This document shows positions 7,696-12,026 of a stretch of 12,026 nt of DNA, one piece after another. The DNA is taken from NCBI GenBank assembly GCA_021786815.1, contig JAJYMR010000360.1, positions 1-12,026 on the forward strand, read 5' to 3'. Position numbers and translations under genes: made by a program. Positions within the stretch are counted from its first letter, which is position 1. Each line of letters opens with the position of its first letter. This stretch comes from Deltaproteobacteria bacterium. GTDB lineage: Bacteria; Desulfobacterota; Binatia; Binatales; Binataceae. The notes below the pieces were generated by a model. That model had not been told where the DNA came from. It worked only from the letters and a program-made list of their open reading frames with translations, and did not search any database.

Positions 7696-8978
7696 CAAAG
7701 TCCTCCCACGAAGCACCCGGGATTGAAAATTCCCGCCGGATCGAAGGCCTGCTTCAGCCGCTTCATCAGGCCGAACGCTCCCGCCGACGGCCGGTCGAAA
7801 AACTCTATCTCGCCACGCATCGTCTCCGGGGCCTGAAGCACGCGCAGATTTCCGCCGCAGACGTGCGCCAGCTCGCGCCATCGCGACACGGTCTGCTGAG
7901 CCGTGCCTTCGCCGACTTCCTCCAGCCAGATCTGCGCGACGCCCGAGCCCGCATGGGCGCGATATTCACCCGAGCAATCGCGCACGCAGCGCAGGAGTTC
8001 CACGGGCCTGACGGCAATCTGCGCGACGAGTCCCTCGGCGGGAAATTCCATATCGCGAAGCGAGGCAAAAGCCGCGTCGGCGTCCGCGCCCTTGAGAAGC
8101 CGGGCCTCGCTGCCGAGCACCTCGTGGATTTTTGCGCTCTGATAATCCATCTCGGCGCGATTTCCCGCGAATCCCGCCATCAGCACCCAATCGTAATCAT
8201 AGCCGAGCGCGGCAGAGGGCCCCGGGCTCAGCATTTCCAGATGCACCAGCGAAAGGGCGGTGTTCAGCGCGGCGGCTGCCTCGAATACCTCGTTATGGCG
8301 GCCGAATTTGCGCACCGCGAGCGTGTAATCCTCGGGTATCGGGCGCACCTTGAACGCCGCTTCGACCGCGATCCCGAGCGTGCCGAACGATCCCGTCATC
8401 ACCTTCATCAAATCATATCCGGCGACATTTTTGACGACTCGCCCGCCGGCCCGCGCGAGTCGTCCGCCGTGGCCGACGAAACCCACGCCAATCAGAAGGT
8501 CGCGCACGGTTCCCTCGGAAAGCCGCGCCGGTCCCGCGTGCGCCGCGCCGACCATCGCGCCGATCGTCGTGCGCTCGGGTTCGCGCGGATCGACGGGCAG
8601 GCGCTGGCGATGCTGCGCGGCGAGCCGGTTCACTTCGCCGAGCGTGCTCCCGGCCTCGAGCACGATGGTCATGTCGTCGGGTTCGTAGGCGATCACCCGG
8701 CGCATCCGCGCAAGCGACACGCCCAGCGCGACGGGAGTCTTTCGGATCTGCGAGAGCGTGCGCGCGGAGCCGAGCGGCGCAAGCGTAATCTTGTCCGTCT
8801 CGCACTTGCGAACGGCTTCGGCGATTTCTTCGACGGTTTCCGGCTCGACGACAATCTCGCAGGCCGCGGTTTCGAGCGACATCGGTTCGCGCGCGCGGCC
8901 GGCGCCGATTAGCCGCTCGATTTCGCGCAACAGATGCTCGCGGTCCGTGCCGACGCCTGCCATGTGGCCGGAACTCAT
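7695..8978 (-). CDS. glcE: Glycolate oxidase/dehydrogenase FAD-binding subunit
   Basis: Second flavin subunit of glycolate dehydrogenase, of the FAD-linked oxidase (PCMH) fold. It has 427 residues, longer than E. coli GlcE (about 350), with roughly 35 extra N-terminal residues before the FAD domain. The FAD-binding half contains APLGSARTL (67-75), the VLEAGSTLGEVN segment (106-117), TTIGAMVGAAHAGP (137-150), and the very characteristic GGRVVKNVAGYDLMK (178-192) followed by GSFGTLGIA (196-204). The C-terminus ends with FDPAGIFNPG just before the stop, a typical cap-domain ending in this superfamily. The start overlaps the glcD stop by four bases (ATGA) and has only a weak CAGG upstream, so it is probably translated by coupling from glcD. 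A second ATG five codons in (8963) is possible. The stop overlaps the glcF start. Confidence 0.94.
   Translation of the reverse strand: MSSGHMAGVGTDREHLLREIERLIGAGRAREPMSLETAACEIVVEPETVEEIAEAVRKCETDKITLAPLGSARTLSQIRKTPVALGVSLARMRRVIAYEPDDMTIVLEAGSTLGEVNRLAAQHRQRLPVDPREPERTTIGAMVGAAHAGPARLSEGTVRDLLIGVGFVGHGGRLARAGGRVVKNVAGYDLMKVMTGSFGTLGIAVEAAFKVRPIPEDYTLAVRKFGRHNEVFEAAAALNTALSLVHLEMLSPGPSAALGYDYDWVLMAGFAGNRAEMDYQSAKIHEVLGSEARLLKGADADAAFASLRDMEFPAEGLVAQIAVRPVELLRCVRDCSGEYRAHAGSGVAQIWLEEVGEGTAQQTVSRWRELAHVCGGNLRVLQAPETMRGEIEFFDRPSAGAFGLMKRLKQAFDPAGIFNPGCFVGGL
7701..7707 (-). promoter_or_regulatory. Strong ribosome binding site for glcF inside the end of glcE
   Basis: On the minus strand GGGAGGA precedes the ATG at 7695 with a 5-base spacer (CTTTG). 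It lies within the last codons of glcE and fixes the glcF start well inside the longer open frame. Confidence 0.7.
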
Positions 8979-10429
8979 ACGGGAACCTGGCGGCGTGGCG
9001 CGGCAACTTCGACGCAGGCGCCGGGCTTGGGAATCACCTTGTTCGGGTTGGCCCGTTCGTCAGGGTCGAAGACGTGCCTCAGTTCCGCCATCACGAGCAG
9101 GTCGTCCGGCGAGAACAGAAGCGGCATCTCGCCCATCTTTTCCGCGCCGATTCCGTGCTCTCCGGTGAGGCTCCCGCCCATCGCGACACACGCGCGCAGG
9201 ATTTCCCGCCCCGCGTCGAGCGCGCGTTGCACCTGGCCGGGATCCCGCTCGTCGTAAAGGATTATTGGATGGATATTGCCGTCGCCGGCATGGAAGACGT
9301 TGCCGATCGCAAGGCCGTAGCGCTCGGAGACGGCGCTTATCTCGCGCAGGATTTTGGGCAGATGGGTGCGCGGCACGACGCCATCCTGGGTGACGTAATT
9401 CGGCGCAAGCCGGCCGACGGCGCCGAACGCACGCTTGCGCGCTTTCCAGAGAAGCGCGCGCTCGGCTTCGCTGCGCGCCAGGCGCGAGTCCGTCGCGCCG
9501 TGTTGGCGCGCGATTTCGACGGCGGCGCCGGCCCGCTCGTCGAGTCCCGCCGCGTATCCGTCGAACTCGACGATGAGGACCGCGCCCGCGTCGGTGGGCA
9601 ATCCGACGTGAAAGGCGTCTTCGACCGCGCGGATGATGAGCCGGTCCATCATTTCGATTGCGCCCGGAATCACGCCCGAGGCGATAATCGCCGAGACCGC
9701 GCGCGTGGCCGAATCGGCGTCGGGAAACGCGGCGAGGATCGTGCGCCGGCTCTCGGGCTCGCGTAGCAATCCAAGCGTCGCACGGGTGACGACTCCCGCA
9801 GTGCCTTCCGCGCCGACCACTGCGCCGACCAGGTCGTAACCGCATCGTTCCTCGGCCGCGCCGCCGAGTTGCACAATCTCGCCGTCGGGCAGAACCAGTT
9901 CCAGGCCGAGCACATGATTGGTCGTGACGCCGTACTTCAGCGTATGCGGGCCGCCCGAGTTCTCCGCGATATTGCCGCCGATCGTGCACGCGACCTGCGA
10001 CGACGGATCGGGCGCATAGAAGAAACCGCGCGACTTAACCGCGTTGGTGACGTGCAGGTTGACCACGCCGCTTTGCACGTCGATTCTGCGATTGGCGGGG
10101 TCGATCGCCAGAATCCGGTTCATCCGCGACGTGCAGACCATCACCGGCGCCCCTACCGGAAGCGCGCCGCCGGAAAGCCCGGTGCCCGCGCCGCGCGCGA
10201 CGAAAGCGATACCGCGGCGATAAAGCGCCTTGAGCACACCGCTCACCTGCGTCGCCGTGCGCGGCATCACGAGGATTTCCGGCGTGCTTCGCTCCATCGT
10301 CCAGCCGTCGCACTCGTAGGTTTTGAGCTCGGTTTCGCGAAAGACGACACCGTCGCCGCCGACAATCGCGGCAATCTCGGCAAGCAGCGCCCTGCCGGTG
10401 CGTCTTTCGCTGGATTGGTCTCGGCTCAC
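8975..10429 (-). CDS. glcD: Glycolate oxidase/dehydrogenase catalytic FAD subunit
   Basis: Catalytic subunit that oxidises glycolate (often also D-lactate) to glyoxylate using FAD. It has 484 residues (E. coli GlcD about 499). The PCMH FAD domain includes RGAGTGLSGGA (79-89) and YAPDPSSQVACTIGGNIAEN (138-157), with HTLKYGVTTNHVLG (162-175) and VVGAEGTAGVVT (204-215) after it. The cap/C-terminal domain has QDGVVPRTHLP (348-358), NVFHAGDGNIHP (377-388) with the histidines expected near the active site, and LTGEHGIGAEK (421-431). The start is GTG at 10429, the only start codon between the upstream in-frame stop and the family's conserved beginning. No convincing Shine-Dalgarno sequence precedes it. 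First gene of the glcDEF unit, overlapping glcE by ATGA. D-lactate dehydrogenases resemble GlcD alone, but the attached glcE and glcF make the glycolate complex the better call. Confidence 0.95.
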   Translation of the reverse strand: MSRDQSSERRTGRALLAEIAAIVGGDGVVFRETELKTYECDGWTMERSTPEILVMPRTATQVSGVLKALYRRGIAFVARGAGTGLSGGALPVGAPVMVCTSRMNRILAIDPANRRIDVQSGVVNLHVTNAVKSRGFFYAPDPSSQVACTIGGNIAENSGGPHTLKYGVTTNHVLGLELVLPDGEIVQLGGAAEERCGYDLVGAVVGAEGTAGVVTRATLGLLREPESRRTILAAFPDADSATRAVSAIIASGVIPGAIEMMDRLIIRAVEDAFHVGLPTDAGAVLIVEFDGYAAGLDERAGAAVEIARQHGATDSRLARSEAERALLWKARKRAFGAVGRLAPNYVTQDGVVPRTHLPKILREISAVSERYGLAIGNVFHAGDGNIHPIILYDERDPGQVQRALDAGREILRACVAMGGSLTGEHGIGAEKMGEMPLLFSPDDLLVMAELRHVFDPDERANPNKVIPKPGACVEVAAPRRQVPV

Positions 10430-10605
10430 AGCCGGGACTTTAGCATTTTCCGCGCAGGCATGCGGACACGGTGCGGCAGCAAGCCTTTCGACTGCGCGCC
10501 GCGAGCGGTATTAATGATTGATTCGACGCATTTCCCGTCGGCGCCCGGTTTTCATCCGGCCACGGGTTCGACCCAGGCGCGGGCGTGCGCATCAAGGAGC
10601 GAAAC
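10430..10605. promoter_or_regulatory. Divergent intergenic region between glcDEF and the glyoxylate aminotransferase
   Basis: These 176 bases separate two divergent units and are the only place for their promoters. Plus strand: TATTAA (10509-10514) could be a -10 element, with a weak TTTCGA (10486-10491) 17 bases upstream; it sits in an AT-rich island (10509-10523). Minus strand: TGCTAAAGT (10445-10437) resembles an extended -10, seven bases from the glcD GTG. Toward the aminotransferase the leader could fold: CGCCCG (10542-10547) pairs with CGGGCG (10580-10585), enclosing GGGT-TCG-ACCC (10564-10574). I see no clear operator palindrome. No regulator such as a GlcC/LldR-type GntR protein is encoded in the window. 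Confidence 0.45.
10594..10599 (+). promoter_or_regulatory. Ribosome binding site pointing to a TTG start
   Basis: AAGGAG is followed after six bases (CGAAAC) by TTG at 10606. The upstream in-frame GTG at 10585 lies before this site and has none of its own; the GTG at 10615 is 15 bases away, too far. TTG 10606 is therefore the preferred start. Confidence 0.65.
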
Positions 10606-11829
10606 TTGGAAAAGGTGTCGGCAGATTCATTCGCTGAACTTAGGCCGCCCGCACGAATTCTGCTCGGGCCCGGACCCTCGAACGTCCATCCGCGCGTGAT
10701 GAAGGCGATGCTCTCGCCGGTTCTCGGCCATCTGGACCCCGACTTCGTGGGCGTGATGGAAGAGATAAAGAAGCTGCTCCGAATCGTCTTTCGCACGAAG
10801 AACGCGATCACGTTTCCGGTTTCGGGCACCGGGTCGGCCGGGATGGAGGCCGCGCTCGCGAATCTCGTCGAAGATGGCGACGAAATCGTGGTCGGAGTGG
10901 CCGGAGCCTTTGGCGCAAGAATCGTTGACGCCGCCGAACGCCAGGGCGCGCGGGTTCACAAGGTCGAGGCCGAATGGGGCAGGATCATCGAACCCGACCG
11001 CATCGCCGAGGCGCTCAAGGCCGCGAAGAAGCCCAAGCTCGTCGCAGTCGTTCATGCCGAAACGTCAACCGGCGTCCATCAGCCGCTCGAAGAGATCTCG
11101 CGCCTGGCGCATCGCGCGGGCGCGCTGATGGTGGCCGACGCGGTCACTTCGCTCGGATGCGTGCCGGTCGAGATCGACAAGTGGGAAATCGACGCCTGCT
11201 ACAGTTGCACGCAGAAAGGAATCGGCGCACCGCCGGGGCTCGCGCCCGTCACCTTCAGCGAGCGCGCGATGGACGCGGTACACAAGCGTAAGAGCAAGTG
11301 CCGTTCGTGGTACCTGGACCTTGCGATGATCGAGCATTACTGGGGTCCCGAGCGCCTTTACCATCACACCGCGCCGATCACGATGAACTACGCACTCTAC
11401 GAGGCGCTTCGTATCGTCGTGGAGGAAGGCCTGGAGGCGCGATGGAAACGGCATCGCGCCAACGCCGCCGCGCTTCAGGCGGGACTCGCCGCGATGGGTC
11501 TCGAGATGGCGGCCGAGGAGGGCCATCGTCTGCCGCAGCTCGCCGCGGTTCTCGTGCCAAAGGGGATCAACGACGCGCGGGTGCGCGACCGTCTCCTCAA
11601 GCTCTTCAACATGGAGGTCGGCGCCGGGCTCGGGCCTTTCAAGGGCAAGGTCTGGCGAATCGGACTTATGGGCGAGGGCTCGCGGCGGGAGAACGTGATG
11701 CTGGTGCTGAACGCGCTCGAGGATATTCTCGGTGCGATGGGGATGGAGATTGCGCGGGGGAGGGCGCTTGCCGCGGCTGACCAGGCCTACGTATCGCTAG
11801 GGCTCGGCGCCGGCGAACCACGCGACTGA
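10606..11829 (+). CDS. Alanine/serine-glyoxylate aminotransferase family protein (PLP-dependent, class V)
   Basis: Fold-type I PLP aminotransferase expected to convert glyoxylate to glycine with alanine or serine as amino donor in the cytoplasm. It has 407 residues from the TTG start (414 from the GTG at 10585), normal for the family. Motifs: LLGPGPSNV (19-27) at the N-terminus; SGTGSAGMEAA (73-83), the phosphate-binding turn; HAETSTGVHQP (150-160); VADAVTSLG (176-184) with Asp178 expected to contact the PLP ring nitrogen; and SCTQKGIGAPPGLAP (200-214) with Lys204 the Schiff-base lysine. YHHTAP (252-257) and WRIGLMG (350-356), whose Arg351 should bind the substrate carboxylate, also match human AGT and bacterial SGAT. 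The gene is divergent from glcDEF, whose product glyoxylate is its likely substrate. The amino donor cannot be fixed from sequence, and some relatives prefer aspartate or act as purine-catabolic ureidoglycine-glyoxylate aminotransferases. Confidence 0.9.
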   Translation: MEKVSADSFAELRPPARILLGPGPSNVHPRVMKAMLSPVLGHLDPDFVGVMEEIKKLLRIVFRTKNAITFPVSGTGSAGMEAALANLVEDGDEIVVGVAGAFGARIVDAAERQGARVHKVEAEWGRIIEPDRIAEALKAAKKPKLVAVVHAETSTGVHQPLEEISRLAHRAGALMVADAVTSLGCVPVEIDKWEIDACYSCTQKGIGAPPGLAPVTFSERAMDAVHKRKSKCRSWYLDLAMIEHYWGPERLYHHTAPITMNYALYEALRIVVEEGLEARWKRHRANAAALQAGLAAMGLEMAAEEGHRLPQLAAVLVPKGINDARVRDRLLKLFNMEVGAGLGPFKGKVWRIGLMGEGSRRENVMLVLNALEDILGAMGMEIARGRALAAADQAYVSLGLGAGEPRD

Positions 11830-11862
11830 CAGCCGGGTAAGCGCTGACGCCACACTTCACCT

Positions 11863-11884
11863 CGGAAGTTCAGCCGAGCTTCCG
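11863..11884. terminator. Hairpin between convergent genes (possible bidirectional terminator)
   Basis: CGGAAGTT (11863-11870) pairs with AGCTTCCG (11877-11884), eight pairs with one G-T wobble, around a six-base loop. It lies between the aminotransferase stop and the end of the minus-strand TPR-like gene and includes that gene's stop codon (11870-11872). Neither side carries a clear T-run, so intrinsic termination is unproven. Confidence 0.3.
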
Positions 11885-12026
11885 TTCACGGTCGCGTATC
11901 GCGCTCAATGTCTGGTTCAAATTCTTCGTCACGTCGTTCCATAGCTCGGGCGTCTTGTCAGGAGAGAGTACCGTGAGAGCCTGGCGAAATGCCGCGACGG
12001 ACTGCTCAAGGCGGGTTGTGCCAGAT
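11870..12026 (-). CDS. C-terminal end of a TPR-like protein (5' part outside window)
   Basis: Reading the minus strand from 12025 gives 51 uninterrupted residues ending in TGA at 11872-11870; the gene enters from the right edge. The segment begins SGTTRLEQSVAAFRQALTVL, closely resembling the helix pair of tetratricopeptide repeats of the kind G-x-x-RLEEAVAAYREAL. LWNDVTKNLNQTLSAIRDRE follows, resembling the WAMTQNNLGNALxxLGER helix that comes next in such proteins. These TPR proteins serve as protein-interaction scaffolds; the partner and any other domain (CHAT peptidase, NB-ARC or sulfotransferase domains are common companions) lie outside. It is convergent with the aminotransferase, and its stop lies 40 bases from the end of that gene. 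The repeat is degenerate here, as is common for a terminal one. The fragment is short, so the family call is likely but not certain. Confidence 0.65.
   Translation of the reverse strand, partial: SGTTRLEQSVAAFRQALTVLSPDKTPELWNDVTKNLNQTLSAIRDRERKLG

Noticed and set aside
7696..7881. N-terminal extension of glcF (62 residues upstream of 7695)
   Set aside because: It overlaps the coding end of glcE, lacks family similarity, and a strong ribosome site with coupled ATG at 7695 explains the true start.
7863..8912. A 349-residue plus-strand frame opposite glcE, and similar ones opposite glcD (9074-9766, 9869-10699)
   Set aside because: They lie antisense to motif-rich glc genes, have low-complexity Arg/Ala-rich composition and no motif or ribosome site that would support them.
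10561..10575. GGGTTCGACCC resembling a tRNA T-arm
   Set aside because: The flanks do not form a five-pair T-stem, and no acceptor, D-arm or anticodon arm can be built around it; it is just a small hairpin in the leader.

Overview
The window is GC-rich, gene-dense bacterial chromosome with central nitrogen and two-carbon metabolism genes. I see no tRNA, rRNA, CRISPR array, insertion sequence, phage gene or integration scar. Many long antisense reading frames are shadows of high-GC coding sequence. The gene content (NADPH-type GltBD, a three-subunit glycolate dehydrogenase, an AidB-family acyl-CoA dehydrogenase, TPR proteins) fits a free-living, probably aerobic or facultative, high-GC proteobacterium-like lineage such as Deltaproteobacteria, Binatota or Methylomirabilota. 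That placement is inference from overall character, not from a marker gene.

Layout. (1) 2-4525, plus strand: the C-terminal half of gltB, then gltD, then a glutathione S-transferase. (2) 4557-6299, minus strand: an AidB-family acyl-CoA dehydrogenase, convergent with the first block. (3) 6412-10429, minus strand: glcD-glcE-glcF, encoding the glycolate oxidase/dehydrogenase subunits, with overlapping stop and start codons. (4) 10430-10605: a divergent intergenic region with the only plausible promoters for blocks 3 and 5. (5) 10606-11829, plus strand: a PLP-dependent alanine/serine-glyoxylate aminotransferase. (6) 11870-12026, minus strand: the 3' end of a TPR-like gene that runs off the window.

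How the genes fit together. GlcDEF oxidises glycolate to glyoxylate, and the divergent aminotransferase can convert glyoxylate to glycine with an amino donor such as alanine or serine. GltBD makes glutamate from glutamine and 2-oxoglutarate, and glutamate can recharge those donors. Side by side they resemble the carbon and nitrogen halves of a photorespiration-like C2 salvage route. The two halves are separate transcription units, so the link is contextual. Each family is well known. I found nothing that amounts to a new system. The best leads are this C2 module, several start-codon corrections (TTG for the aminotransferase, internal starts for glcF, the dehydrogenase and the GST), and the unlisted TPR-like fragment at the right edge.
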